DNA of 64,000 nt from Cydia pomonella (Eukaryota > Arthropoda > Insecta > Lepidoptera > Tortricidae). The translations under genes were made by a program, and so were the position numbers. Numbering within the stretch: the first letter of the stretch is position 1; the number at the start of each line of letters is the position of its first letter. The notes under the pieces are model-generated. The model searched no databases. It had not been told where the DNA came from and saw only the letters and a program-made list of their open reading frames with translations. The stretch covers positions 15,723,389-15,787,388 of the forward strand of contig NC_084713.1 in assembly GCF_033807575.1 (NCBI RefSeq). Reading direction: 5' to 3'. Shown piece by piece: positions 48,023-59,322 of the stretch.

Positions 48023-48119
48023 TATTCATTTAGCAATGATGATTTGATGAAAAATTGTCTTAGAGGCACCTATGAAATAATGCGACGTTAACACGGCTAT
48101 ATCTGTCAATTTATTTCCA

Positions 48120-48205
48120 ATGACCCTAACAGGTATAACGGCCAATCAAATTAGATAAAAAAAAAGCGTTTTGAGGAATTATTTTCCAACAAGCTGCGAT
48201 TAGGC
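48120..48205 (+). repeat. dispersed repeat fragment (partner of 24.19-24.28 kb)
   Basis: Shares an ordered set of short blocks with the copy in the 5' region of the gene. Diverged and non-coding. Confidence 0.42.
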
Positions 48206-48700
48206 TACGCGCATCACACCTTAGTAGGTATGTATGTTTATATATATCTGACAAGCATGTCTAGTATAACTATAAGCCCCTCTCAAAATAGCTGCGCATA
48301 GGACCGGGTAAGTGCTGCCTTGTAAGTATGTCAGAACAATTGATTCAGTGGGTGGGTACTACCCCTGATATTCTTGAAATTAAATGCATGGCCTTCGGCG
48401 AGCGTGCAACCTTTTACCTTTCTAGGACGGGTCTCTGCCATTTTACAGGCATGACAAGATATTGTACTATGCATATATAAAAGATAATGAAGCCTTAAGA
48501 TTATATTTATAAGGGATTTTTAAAATAAACTTCGTGAATAATTTTGAACTTAACTTGACCTTTTTGCTTTGTCAAGTTCATTTGTTTTTAGTTGAAGGTA
48601 TATTTGGGTCAACTCCGTAGATTGCGTAGTTTATGAGGTTTAGTTAAACTTCTAATTTTTACTGCAATGTATGTGACTATTACACCGACACGGTTTCCAC

Positions 48701-48962
48701 GACCAGTCTGGCGTAGTGACCCTGCCTATGAAGCCGATGGTCCTGGGTTCGAATCCCAGTAAGGGCATTTATTTGTGTGATGAGCACAGATATTAAATAT
48801 TAGTTCCTGAGTCATGGGTGTTTTCTATGTATTTAAGTATTTGTATACATATTACATATATTATATCGTTGTCTGAGTACACACAAGCTTTTTGAACTTA
48901 CCGTGGGACTGAGTCAATTTGTGTAATAATGACCTATAATATTTATTTCTTTTATTTATTAT
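48701..48962 (+). mobile_element. tRNA-derived SINE, second near-complete copy
   Basis: The head GACCAGTCTGGCGTAGTGAC has a short deletion in box A compared with the 43,551 copy. Box B GGTTCGAATCC at 48,746-48,756 is closer to the tRNA consensus. The body and ATTTATT-rich tail are as in the other copy. Confidence 0.85.
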
Positions 48963-49130
48963 ATCTACTTTATTTCGTTTACTTCATGTATTTTATTAAC
49001 TTTGTTTATTTTATTTATTTTACTTACTTTATTTCATTTATAATCTTCATTTAATTATTTATGTATTTATTTATTCATTCAATATTATTTATTTATATAA
49101 GTATGACGGGTAATTTATCTAGATATTGTA

Positions 49131-49332
49131 AGGTGACATTTGGATGGCAACTGCAGCTGCATTACTGATACGACATTACTGCTGCTGCTTTGACGCGGCA
49201 GCTGCATCTGTCAATTTCCTTAATGAAGATTAGGGACAGATTGATTGATCATAATCAATTAAATTGAGAGATACAGAAACAGAAATTGTCACAACAGTAA
49301 TGCAGCTGCAGTTGCCATCCGAAAGTCACCCT
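49131..49332. mobile_element. foldback MITE-like element, ~202 bp
   Basis: AGGTGACATTTGGATGGCAA-CTGCAGCTGCATTACTG and CAGTAATGCAGCTGCAGTTG-CCATCCGAAAGTCACCCT form arms of about 37 bp with few mismatches. The centre contains ATTGATCATAATCAAT, itself palindromic. Confidence 0.87.
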
Positions 49333-49737
49333 AATAGTTAAACCCTAACAGTGGCCTTACTAAAGAGCTAAACTAAGTTAGCCGTGTGGATTTCAAAACC
49401 AGACGTCATGGGTCAAAACCCCAGTTTGTACGGTTTCACTTAACGTACGAAATACAGGCGCAACTGCACTTCGGCAAATGAAAATATTGTTATGTAACTG
49501 CAGGAATAATGTAATAAGATCTAGTTTAGGTAAAGAGCTTAGATGGCAATTCTAGGAATTAGGTTGCCACGAAAAATTGCAGACCCCAGACTTCTTTTGA
49601 ATGCAACCGAGATGTTCGGTGTAATTCCTCGGTGAAACGCTTTGTATCTCTGTATCACTCTAACATATCAGTGCAACAGTGACAGTTACGGTTGGTTCGC
49701 TACGGAGCGTAAGCGATTGACATGTTGGCTACACACC

Positions 49738-49890
49738 AGAGGCAACACGTCGAACGTGGTACGCGGTAGGTCCTCAGAGGGCATACCGCGAACCACGTTC
49801 GACGTGTTGCCTCTCAGTCGCACTTGTACATTTGTACGTAAGTGTGACAGGGAGGCAACACGTCGAACGTGGTTCGCGGTAGGCCCTCTG
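49738..49890. mobile_element. foldback MITE-like element, copy B, with an extra arm
   Basis: A complete element (49,775-49,890: AGAGGGCATACCGCGAACCA ... TTCGCGGTAGGCCCTCTG) is of the family at 18.47 kb. It is preceded by one more inverted arm (49,738-49,774: AGAGGCAACACGTCGAACGT ... GCGGTAGGTCCTC). There are therefore three arms in a row and alternative hairpins are possible. Confidence 0.85.
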
Positions 49891-51654
49891 GTATCGTAAC
49901 GATACGCGTCAAACTTCAGGGCGTAGTACGTATGTATGTACGTACGATTGTACTATACATATATCACATTAATATCTCAAACGATCACCTAGCGTAACGC
50001 TCAGACCAAGATTACACCCCTCAGGAGACTTCACTGGCTTCTTTATTATTTTTAACATCAGAAAGTCGACTGTTGCGGTAAGGAGCTTGTCTTTTTACTA
50101 CCATAAAACGGTTTTATAAATACACCAAGATTACGAGAGTTGGCACCAAAAATATTTATATAAGTGTTAAAGAATTATTTAAAAAAATGTGTCAGCTTCC
50201 ACTTTGCTTTTTCACAATTCAAATTCAAAGGAATAACGAAATGTTACGTAAAGTGGTTGTGTGCTAAAAAAAATTGGCATTTTATAATGCACTTAACGTA
50301 CGACGGTTATCCGTCGGATAAAAATGAAATACTTACGACTGTTATGTATTTATAAAATGAAGACCTATTTGATCCCACGCACATCATGAACATGCGGTAA
50401 ATTCGATTAAAACACAGATTGTACGGAGCACTAAATATTGAAAGATTCATAAATTTTTAACAAAAAAAAGTGCCTTAGTGCAGGAATATTCAGCTTTTTA
50501 ATAATATTTGGAAAGTTCTTCTTAATTCAGAGCACATATGCGAAAGTAATTCTCTCTCTTTCTGTATGTCACTTACTTATTTCAATAAGTTTAAAGGCCT
50601 TGTGTTCGTTTAGTAGATCGGATATTCTACAATATTATTAATATAGTCACCCTGCATAGGCTGAAGCGACTTACATGAGGTAAAATAAATATATAATGTA
50701 ATTACTGTTTAAAAGCTTCAACTCGAGAAAAGTGAGCTCCACCTTCTTGTTCCCGTATAGTATGGTTGGCAAATTCTCCTCTCCTTGGAATTTTAAATAA
50801 TAGTGCAGTGCCCAACAGGGTTCACAAAGACCTAGCTTATAAGTTTACCACCCGTACAACTTTGTGAATTTGCAATAAAATATTGAGTATGTTGGGTATG
50901 GTGGAAATCATTCATAATACCATTTTCGTAATGAGAATTAATCATTTGTTGCTGTGTATTTACAGTGTGTATAACTAGCGCAGGAACAGCGCATATTTGA
51001 GCATATATGCGTATTTAATTCAGAAAATCCCAGGTTAGATATGTGACGTTCCCGAAGCCTGCCAATTTCAACCCTCCCACGCTCAGTACTTATTAAAATT
51101 GTTACTGTATTTAATGTCGCAATTTATATCAATAAACCTGCTTCTGTTTATTATATTTGTCTCCTATCTTTACTATACCACTTCCAATTAAGTGCTACAA
51201 TTAAATTGTAATGGTTATTGTTTATTCAGGCACCACTTATATATAATTACAATCTTTATTGCACAAAAGAACGCCTTAATAATGAAAAAAGCAACCTTTA
51301 ACAGAGAACGTAATCTCTTTGTGAGTCATTGCTTCTATATTTGGCGGTCTAAAATTATTTCATATTTTATTTACGTCCATAGAGGTAGTTAGTTATACTA
51401 ATTATCGATAGTTTTCAGAATTACAAGGTGTACAGTGCTTAGTGGAAATTGCCTCGTATGAATTTATATAGCTTTTTTATTTGTTAATATGTGTGTAAAG
51501 AAAACAATATTTATTTTCTATCCTAAATCCATGATGGATACAAACATCTACCTATGATCGGAATTCAGGCATCTTTGCATCTGACTGTACTGACATTTTT
51601 CTCGAGGTAGAGTAGGTCATTCTCTTAGGAGGCCACTTTCGAGTTAAGCCTCGT
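49891..51654. other. intronic DNA without a supported feature
   Basis: AT-rich. I see no exon, no complete mobile element and no paired repeat. Short open frames lack motifs. Confidence 0.5.
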
Positions 51655-51725
51655 TCTGACGTCACTTTCGAAGTCACTTTCTGAGTTCGTCACTTTCTGA
51701 GCTCGTCACTTTCTGAGTTAATGAC
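51655..51725 (+). repeat. 16-bp minisatellite, about 3.5 units
   Basis: Unit GTCACTTTCTGAGTTC repeated with single changes (…TCGAA, …TGAGTTC, …TGAGCTC, …TGAGTTA). An inverted partial unit AAAAGTGACGAACTCGG lies at about 51,808. Confidence 0.85.
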
Positions 51726-51990
51726 TTTTTTTGGCAACCAGATTCGCTACTCTGGTTGCTGGTCCATTGTTTGTGCAAGTACATATACGGTTAAATCTTA
51801 CTCTGCCAAAAAGTGACGAACTCGGAAACCAGATGACATACGATCGCTTTTATGTCCGACATACTTTTTTTTTGTGGACATTTAAGGGAAATCCGTATCT
51901 ACAAACGATATAGAAAAATTGTCTCGGAATCCCTTATTTTGTATGGATTCTGGAGATCTCTAATGATAAATCTGAGGTCAAAATGTAATA

Positions 51991-52610
51991 ACCGGCCAAG
52001 AGCATGTCGGGCCACGCTCAGTGTAGGGTTCCGTAGTTACTCTTCCGTCACAATAAGCTAAACTGGAGCTTAAAGTATAGTAAATTGTTAACCAAGGGAT
52101 GAAACGGTACCTTTCACCCGAGTTAAACAAATAGGCAAATTTGCATAATCAGTACCTAATTAAAGTAAGTCTTTTTACTATGAAGGGAAAACTTTTTGCG
52201 ATAACTCAAAAACAGCTAAACTGATCATGTCCGCTATAGTTTTCATTTAATGTCTTTCTTAAGCTCTACTTCCACGATTTTTTTCATATTTTTGGACCTA
52301 TGGTTCAAAAGTTAGAGGGGGGGGGGACACAATTTTTTTTTCTTTCGGAGCGATTATCTTTGAATATATTCACTTTATCAAAAATGTTTCTTGAAAACCC
52401 CTATTACTTTTAAAAGACCTTTCCAACGATACCCCACACTCTAGGGTTGAAGCGAAAAAAAAAAATCACCCCCACTTTACGTGTAGGGGAGGTACCCTAA
52501 AAAAAATTAAATTTTTAGATTTTATTGTACGACTTTGTCGGCTTTATTGATTTATATATCCATGCCAAATTTCAGCTTTCTAGCACTAACGACCACGGAG
52601 CAAAGCCTCG

Positions 52611-52677
<67 letters not shown>

Positions 52678-52742
52678 GGACATGGCGAAACTATAAGGGT
52701 TCCGTTTTATGCCATTTGGCTACGGAACCCTAAAAAACGGCC
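51991..52742 (+). repeat. TAGGGTTCCGTAG interspersed repeat, near-complete copy (~750 bp)
   Basis: Starts ACCGGCCAAGAGCATGTCGG, has TGTAGGGTTCCGTAGTTAC near the 5' end, a CCCCCACTTTACGTGTAGGG segment, a (GACA)n microsatellite at about 52,611-52,675, and ends TACGGAACCCTAAAAAACGG-CC. Terminal GGCC and GGGTTCCGTA / TACGGAACCC are inverted. Shortened copies lie at 20.9 (-), 45.4/46.3 (-) and, as a related type, 17.6 kb (+). Non-coding, so non-autonomous. Confidence 0.85.
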
Positions 52743-52835
52743 ATCATCTTGAATTTATGCATTTTTAGTACCTAGACGAAGAGCCACAATACCCATAAAT
52801 ATTAACGCTTCAACTGTCCCTCGCTTTCGCTACTG

Positions 52836-52968
52836 GGGGCCTACCGCGAAAACTGAAATTCGCAAATAGCGGGGATCTTTTTCTTTTACTCTCACTAAGA
52901 CGCAATTGCAGCGACAGAAAAAAATGCCCGCAATTGACGATCTTCGGTTTTCGCGGTTATAGCCCGCC
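52836..52968. mobile_element. foldback element with CCTACCGCGAA ends
   Basis: The left end GGGGCCTACCGCGAAAACTG and right end CGGTTTTCGCGGTTATAGCCC are inverted, and AATTGCAGCG / CGCAATTG-type text lies between. Its ends resemble those of the 18.47/49.8 kb family but its centre differs. Confidence 0.65.
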
Positions 52969-54626
52969 TGACATGATCGATAAATCCGTGCATGACAGGT
53001 AATGCAAAAATGTATAGAGCCATCCATTTCCAACGTCGTCGCGTAGACGTGACAGAGTTAGGTTGATGGTGTATGTCATGTACTCGTAATGCACCGACAG
53101 TAAAAGTGTTAATAGGCTTTAATTACAATGTGATTACAAGTTTGCCAGTTCAAAATTAGTTCCTCTACTGAAGCTACATACGTATGTCTCTTTATAATTA
53201 ATTGGTCAAATTATTGATGTGTTAATAATAATGCCCCGTGACCTTTCATTGATTTAGACCAAGGCACGCAGAGTTATCCCATGTTAACTATCGGTATTCG
53301 TAATCGTGTAAGCTTGTGACCTTTTCAGATACCTTTTATCGAGGTTATCGAAATTTGTTCCAATCCGACTAATTTTTCAATGACTTTTTTAGGATTCCAT
53401 ACCTCAAGAAGAAAAAAATGGTCAAGTGCGAGTTCCGAGGGTATCGTACAAAATTTCGAATATCTCACACGTATCTCATGATAAGGAGAAAAGATTGTTG
53501 AAGTACATATACTAAGCATAATTGTGTCATCTATCGGCCAATTGCCTAACTAATTTGAGCGACGTGTATGTATGTTGGTTTTGAAGGATAATTCTTTATC
53601 ATTTGAACCGATTTCAACATTTTAAGTGTAATCACAAAGAAATCCCAATTTAAAAAAAACACCCGCAAAGGGGGTTCAAATCAAATTGGAAAATTGTTTT
53701 TGTTAATTATAAAAAAGTTGTCAAGGTAAAGGTGTGATTATATTTTTCCTGTAATATTGATAATAGTTTTTTTTTTTTTTATCTATGTTAATGTTATGTA
53801 AAAATTTCACAACTTTTCGTCAAAAATGTTTTGAAATATTACATTCGAGCTCTTTCAAATGATACCCCACATGACTAGACTTCCGTCTTCCGTCTTAGAC
53901 TTTGAAATTTTGCCCCCAAATTAGAAAATAAACAAAAAAGTGCTAACTGTAACGTGTGATGCAGTCGTGATGTGATGTACAAGACGCCAAGTTGTTAAAC
54001 GTTGAGTGATTTTCTATCGGCCTAAGCGACTAATTAGCTGGCCAACTAACTAGATAGGTGCGTCATATATATTATGTATAAATTATTGGTAATTTTAAAG
54101 TTATTTAAGAAAATATGCGAAAACTGACCATCTCGCCCCTGTCCCTTCTCATTATCTGCTAAACTGCAAGTCAAACATGACATCCTAAAGAAACAAAATA
54201 TTTGTTAAAAGAATTGTGTGATTACGGAACCTTTGAACCGCGAGACCTATACTCAAAATTTCCCGTGTTTTTTTGCAGCCCGTCGACACGCGTAGCAGTA
54301 CCTATCAGCAATTATCATTAGAGTAATTGTTTCAGTTCAGGCCTTAAATAGGTTAAATTTAATAGACTCGGCAGTTTTTCCAGCTAATGATCTAATGAAT
54401 TGGGTAATTCCAGTTGCAAAAGGGTAGGCAAATAAAACTGTCAACACATCAGCTGTTAATAAAAATTAGTTTTATTATATTACAGTGAATTACTTGGGAC
54501 AATAAGTAGATTTTTTTTAATGTCAACTTAACATCTATACCTACCAGCAGTTATCTCCATTCACAATTCACTGATAAAATTTCTCCACTTCAGTCAAGAT
54601 TAACATAACCTAAAAGTCAACACAAA

Positions 54627-55361
54627 ATGGAATCTGTCAAGCAGTCTATAGATGAAATGACAAAGAACTTCAATGAGCAGATGGCGACCTTCCAGAACCA
54701 GCTTGAGAAGAATGCTCCGACGAATCCCACAGTTTCATCGCTGGCGGCAGAGTTCAATGCCTTTAAAAATTTCACAATAAAAGCACTGGAAGCACTACAG
54801 TCACAGGTAAAGCTGCTGGCTAAGCAGGTAGACCAGCAGGAAATGAGGACCCGTCGTAAAATGCTCCTTTTCCATGGCGTCACCGAAGCCAAAGATGAGA
54901 ACACATCGGAACGGGTGCTTGAACTACTCAGGAAGCACTTGAAGTCCGACCTGGCTCTGAAGGATATTGCCCGCAGTCATCGCATGGGCCGGCCGCGAGG
55001 CAATCAATCTCGGTGCATTCTTGTGAAGTTTCGTGACCTCTCTGATCGTGACACTGTGTGGTATGCCAAAACTGCACTGAAGGGAACGGGCATTACGCTA
55101 TCAGAATTCCTAACGAAGCCCCGGCATGATGTGTTTATGGCGGCCCGAGATCGTTTTGGAGTGCGTGGCTGCTTCACTCGTGATGGAAGTGTTTTTGTTA
55201 TCGGTGCGAACAACGAACGCCGCTGCGTAGCATCTCTCGAGGACGTTAATAAAATCCAAGTGGACGCTGATGCTAATAAGGTTGAGCCCGGGACTTCTTC
55301 AAACCAGTCGGACAAAGAGGCTAAAAGGCTCCGAAGGCAAGCGGCGAAGTTGCGCACTTAG
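54627..55361 (+). CDS. LINE ORF1 protein (L1-ORF1p-like RNA-binding protein)
   Basis: It encodes 244 residues from an ATG in the context AACACAAAATGG. Residues about 1-75 are heptad-like and rich in Leu, Gln and Lys, predicting a coiled coil. A basic hinge R-T-R-R-K-M-L-L-F-H-G-V starts an RRM-like fold at about 75-155, with S-H-R-M-G-R and C-I-L-V-K-F-R-D blocks. A C-terminal domain follows at about 155-200 (I-T-L-S-E-F-L-T-K, A-A-R-D-R-F-G, F-T-R-D-G-S-V-F-V), then a polar, basic tail. This coiled coil / RRM / CTD order is that of L1-type ORF1 chaperones, which trimerise and coat the element RNA in the cytoplasm. No CCHC zinc knuckle is present. The frame is intact. Neighbouring opposite-strand frames are shadows. 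Confidence 0.85.
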   Translation: MESVKQSIDEMTKNFNEQMATFQNQLEKNAPTNPTVSSLAAEFNAFKNFTIKALEALQSQVKLLAKQVDQQEMRTRRKMLLFHGVTEAKDENTSERVLELLRKHLKSDLALKDIARSHRMGRPRGNQSRCILVKFRDLSDRDTVWYAKTALKGTGITLSEFLTKPRHDVFMAARDRFGVRGCFTRDGSVFVIGANNERRCVASLEDVNKIQVDADANKVEPGTSSNQSDKEAKRLRRQAAKLRT

Positions 55362-55837
55362 TACTTATTATAGAATCATATTACTTTCTTTTTTTTGATA
55401 TTTTTAAATCCGGACAAAGCTTCTATTGATTAATTTTAGTGTGACTTTCATCCATAGTCGTATAATGTAGTTGTTTTCGTACCCACTTTTCTCTATAATG
55501 TAATTACTTGCGTATTACTCATTTCATGTTGTTATTGTTAAATTAAGGTATTTTATGGCTCGAATTTGGCACTTGGCAGTGACAGTACTGACCTTTCTTT
55601 TTAAGTTTTATAATGTTGCCAGGGTTTAAAGTAACGTTACGTTACAAATAACGTTATCTAGATCGTTTTTCTGTAATTTTATTTTTGTGTTGAAATGTTT
55701 TAACATTATGAATTGTATTACTGCTGGCGGGTAGTAGAATGAAATTTAGTCTTATTTTTATTTTTGTACGTAGTCATTTTATATTTTAATCATATTCATA
55801 TTTTTATACATATATATAACTATATAATTTAATTTTT

Positions 55838-58777
55838 ATGACACAACCTAGTTTAGCTTGCGACAGTGATAGTGGTGATGAGTTTATTTCTTTGTCGTCT
55901 GGTGAAGGTGACGACAGTTTCCACAGCCTTCCGCCCTCCCTTCATGACATACTTAACAGACAACTAATCGACTTGCCTAAAAACTTTAATGTTGTACATA
56001 TCAACGCCCAGAGTATTCCCGCCCACTATAATGACCTTTTATTAACCTTTGATTTAAATAACATACATGCCATTCTTGTTTCTGAATCATGGTTCAAACC
56101 TTGTTTGCCGTCCACTTCATATTCCCTGCCAGGATTCCAGTTGGTGCGGAATGACCGCTCTGGTAGAGGCGGTGGTGGGGTTGCCATCTATCTTCGATCT
56201 CACATTCCCTTTTCTATTATTAGTATGTCACCCGCTTGTTCCAACGAAGCAGAGTATCTATTTCTTGACGTTTCCTTGTCCCATTCAAAGGTTCTTCTTG
56301 GTGTTTTTTATTCTCCTTCTATGCATATCAATTATTTTTCTTCACTTGAAAAACTCCTCGAAGACCTTATGCCTTCATTCAATCATCATATTATTATGGG
56401 TGATTTTAATACATGTTTATTAAAAAATGATTTCCGAGCCAAATCATTAAAATCCTTAGCTAGCGCTTGCGACTTAGCTATTCTCCCTTCTGGTCCTACT
56501 CACCATTTTCCCAATTGTTCTCCATCTTTACTGGATCTTACTCTTGTTTCCTCTTCAAGTCATGTTACTAAATACGAGCAATACCCGGCAGTAGAATTCT
56601 CTTATCATGATTTGCTTCTCTTATCTTATAAAATTCGACCGCATAAATCTAAACCTAGAATCCTATTACAGCGCAGTTTTGGTAGAATGAGCATTGAGCA
56701 GTTGTGTGATGATGCTCTTCAGATTGATTGGAGCGTCATATCTGAGGCTAGTGATGTCAATGACAAACTTCTTTTATTTAACTCTCTCCTATCACAGCTT
56801 TATGATACTCATGCTCCAATCCGCCCAGTTAAAATTAAGCACCTTCCGGCTCCCTGGCTAACCGATAGCACACGATCTTTGATTGCTAAGAGAAACGTAG
56901 CAAAAGTAAAATACAGGATAAATCCATCAGACAGAAATAAGGAAAAATACCATACGTTGCGTAACAGATGTAACACTGTTTGCCGTGATGCCCAGAGACG
57001 CCACATCCACTCTTCCATTGAAAATGGCGATCCTACTAAGACCTGGAAATTCCTTAAGACATTAGGAGTAGGTAGATCTCAGCAATCCCCTGTAAATAAC
57101 GATGTAGATCTTGATTTACTCAACCAGCATTTCTCCGCTTCTGCTACTTTTAGTGGACCAGCCAAAACTCAGACTCTCAACAATCTCTCTAATTTCACAA
57201 CTTCTGCCTATTCTCATTTTTCTTTCTCAAAATTTTCCGAATGTGACGTTAAGAAGAACATACTATCGGTATCCTCTAACGCTGTTGGCGTAGACAATGT
57301 AAGCCGTAATATGATCCTTCCGCTCCTTGATCTCCTTGTTCCTATCATTACCCACATCCTTAATAGCTCCATTTCGTCCGGTGTTTTCCCAACGCTTTGG
57401 AAAGAAGCTCACATAATCCCTTTACCTAAAAAGTCTAAACCTTCTTCTTTTTCTGACTACCGTCCTATTTCCATTCTTCCCTTTCTTTCCAAGGTTCTAG
57501 AGCGTTTAGTCCATCAACAACTAACCTCTTATTTAAATAGATATAGCCTCATGAACCCTTTCCAATCCGGTTTCCGTTCCGGTCATAGCACGGTTACATC
57601 GCTTATTAAAATCACTGATGACATCCGAGCGGGAATGGATAAAAGGATGGTAACGGTATTAACGTTGTTGGATTTTAGTAACGCATTTAATACCGTAGAT
57701 TTTGACATTCTCATTGCAGTATTATGTTCCCTTAATCTATCACCTCCGGTTCTTCAATGGTTTAGAAGTTACCTTGTTGGCCGTCGGCAGAGAATTAAGG
57801 TGGAAGATTCTCATTCCTCTTGGTGCAACACTCTTGCCGGCGTTCCGCAGGGTGGCGTTCTATCACCACTTCTCTTCTCGGTTTTTATTAATTCAATCAC
57901 TAGTAACATTGTCTCTTCTTATCACTTGTATGCTGATGATTTACAAATTTATTCTCAGGGTGTGCTTGATGATCTACCATCCGTTATTAATACTACAAAT
58001 AATGATTTGGAAAATATTTTAGACTGGAGTCATCGCCATGGTCTCATTGTCAATCCGTCTAAATCGCAAACAATCATTATAGGTAGTTCAAAATTAATCT
58101 CCCGAATAGATTTTTCCAACTTACCTACGATTTTATTTAACGGCACACAGATCCCTTATTCTTTTCAAGTTAAAAATTTAGGCATCATTATGGACCGTAC
58201 TCTATCTTGGGTTCCTCAGATCAATGAGGTTAGTAGGAAAATGTTTGCTGCAATAGGATCGCTACGGCGGCTTCGTAACTTTTTACCGCTCGCTACCAAA
58301 GCTGCGCTTGCTCATGCTCTGCTTCTCCCCATTTTAGATTATGCGGATATCAGTTATCCCGATCTTACTGAAGAACAACTAAATAAACTCGAACGTCTTC
58401 AAAATCTATGCATCCGGTTCATTTATGGCTTGCGAAAATATGATCATGTCTCCTATTACCGTTCGCAGCTCAAGTGGCTTCCCATACGTTTGCGACGCAA
58501 TTCGCATATTCTTGCTCACCTGTACGGTATTTTATTCAACCCCTCTACCCCACTCTACTTGAAGGAGCGCTTCAAATACCTCTCTTCTTTGAGATGCTCC
58601 CAAAATTATATGCTTGCCCAAATTTCTTCTTCTTCAAAATTCTATAACGATTCTTTTACCTTCAAAGCGATTCGGTTATGGAATGCCCTGCCGTCTGAGA
58701 TAAGACATGCTAAATCGCTCCCCATTTTTAAGGCTCAACTCAAAATACACTATCTGTCCCTTCCTCAAACTCGTTAA
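55838..58777 (+). CDS. LINE ORF2 protein: AP endonuclease plus reverse transcriptase
   Basis: It encodes 979 residues without a stop. An acidic N-terminal leader (1-48) precedes an APE-type endonuclease at about 50-265, with the catalytic-site blocks H-I-N-A-Q-S (54-59), S-E-S-W (82-85), G-D-F-N (188-191), L-D-L-T-L and S-Y-H-D. The reverse transcriptase follows at about 500-770: W-K-E-A-H-I-I-P-L-P-K, Y-R-P-I-S-I-L-P, motif A L-L-D-F-S-N-A-F-N-T-V-D, G-V-P-Q-G-G-V-L-S-P-L-L-F, and the active-site Y-A-D-D at 698-701. A C-terminal region follows with L-W-N-A-L-P-S-E-I-R near the end. All catalytic motifs are present. The product would nick DNA and prime cDNA synthesis at the insertion site. 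The ATG at 55,838 is the first in the open frame, though translation could depend on ORF1. Whether the element moves today cannot be judged from one copy. Confidence 0.93.
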   Translation: MTQPSLACDSDSGDEFISLSSGEGDDSFHSLPPSLHDILNRQLIDLPKNFNVVHINAQSIPAHYNDLLLTFDLNNIHAILVSESWFKPCLPSTSYSLPGFQLVRNDRSGRGGGGVAIYLRSHIPFSIISMSPACSNEAEYLFLDVSLSHSKVLLGVFYSPSMHINYFSSLEKLLEDLMPSFNHHIIMGDFNTCLLKNDFRAKSLKSLASACDLAILPSGPTHHFPNCSPSLLDLTLVSSSSHVTKYEQYPAVEFSYHDLLLLSYKIRPHKSKPRILLQRSFGRMSIEQLCDDALQIDWSVISEASDVNDKLLLFNSLLSQLYDTHAPIRPVKIKHLPAPWLTDSTRSLIAKRNVAKVKYRINPSDRNKEKYHTLRNRCNTVCRDAQRRHIHSSIENGDPTKTWKFLKTLGVGRSQQSPVNNDVDLDLLNQHFSASATFSGPAKTQTLNNLSNFTTSAYSHFSFSKFSECDVKKNILSVSSNAVGVDNVSRNMILPLLDLLVPIITHILNSSISSGVFPTLWKEAHIIPLPKKSKPSSFSDYRPISILPFLSKVLERLVHQQLTSYLNRYSLMNPFQSGFRSGHSTVTSLIKITDDIRAGMDKRMVTVLTLLDFSNAFNTVDFDILIAVLCSLNLSPPVLQWFRSYLVGRRQRIKVEDSHSSWCNTLAGVPQGGVLSPLLFSVFINSITSNIVSSYHLYADDLQIYSQGVLDDLPSVINTTNNDLENILDWSHRHGLIVNPSKSQTIIIGSSKLISRIDFSNLPTILFNGTQIPYSFQVKNLGIIMDRTLSWVPQINEVSRKMFAAIGSLRRLRNFLPLATKAALAHALLLPILDYADISYPDLTEEQLNKLERLQNLCIRFIYGLRKYDHVSYYRSQLKWLPIRLRRNSHILAHLYGILFNPSTPLYLKERFKYLSSLRCSQNYMLAQISSSSKFYNDSFTFKAIRLWNALPSEIRHAKSLPIFKAQLKIHYLSLPQTR

Positions 58778-59079
58778 TCATTCGATTCAGTCTCTTTGAT
58801 TCTGTGTTGTGTGAAATATGTATGTATATGTTTATATATATATATATATCATATTTATGTATATATTTATATGTTATACATATATTTGTGCTGTTTTATT
58901 TTTTTCCTCTGTTCTGGTTCTCCATTTATATTTGCTACCCTTATACATATTTCTTCCTTACAGTAATTTCTACTACCTGAAGGTTGTCTGGAAGAGATCG
59001 CTTTTTAGCGATAAGACCGCCTGTTGTTGCTTAGTTTTTTATGTTAATTACTGTATTTAATCATGTTTTCGTTGTGCAC

Positions 59080-59112
59080 AATAAAGAATATTATTATTAT
59101 TATTATTATTAT
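59080..59112 (+). terminator. LINE poly(A) signal and TTA-repeat tail
   Basis: AATAAA at 59,080-59,085 is followed by GAATATTATTATT-type repeats to about 59,112. This marks the 3' end of the element and is a possible premature polyadenylation site for the host transcript. Confidence 0.75.
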
Positions 59113-59322
59113 AATTCCACCCAATCTAGCTTAGTGCTTTGGATTCATCACTACATAGTCCTGCCATAAATCCTTTCTTAAAGTTAATTCTCTCTAAAGA
59201 TTATGATTTGAAAGTTAGTTAATTGAGTTTTATACTCTTAAGAAAGGAAATAATAACGACCATTAAATATAACTTAATTTTAAACTGTCGCGTTTTGTAC
59301 ACATATTTAATGTCATTAACGA

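Larger units (their letters stand above)
54600..59112 (+). mobile_element. LINE (CR1-group-like) with two open ORFs
   Basis: ORF1 (54,627-55,361), a 476-bp spacer and ORF2 (55,838-58,777) are followed by a ~300 bp 3' UTR, AATAAA at 59,080 and a TTA-repeat tail. Both frames are free of stops, unlike every other coding repeat here. The 5' boundary is not visible; the element could start some hundreds of bases before 54,600. It lies in the same orientation as the SDR gene, inside its 32-kb intron. Clade assignment (CR1 group, possibly Kiri/Rex-like) is from motif style only. Confidence 0.88.

Noticed and set aside
47539..48047. Two overlapping open frames of 109 and 135 codons
   Set aside because: They fall in a GC-rich repeat ending in a TTA tail, with no recognisable domain. 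Open frames are expected by chance in such composition.
55004..55357. Minus-strand frames opposite LINE ORF1
   Set aside because: Antisense shadows of the 244-codon ORF1, which has the expected domain order.
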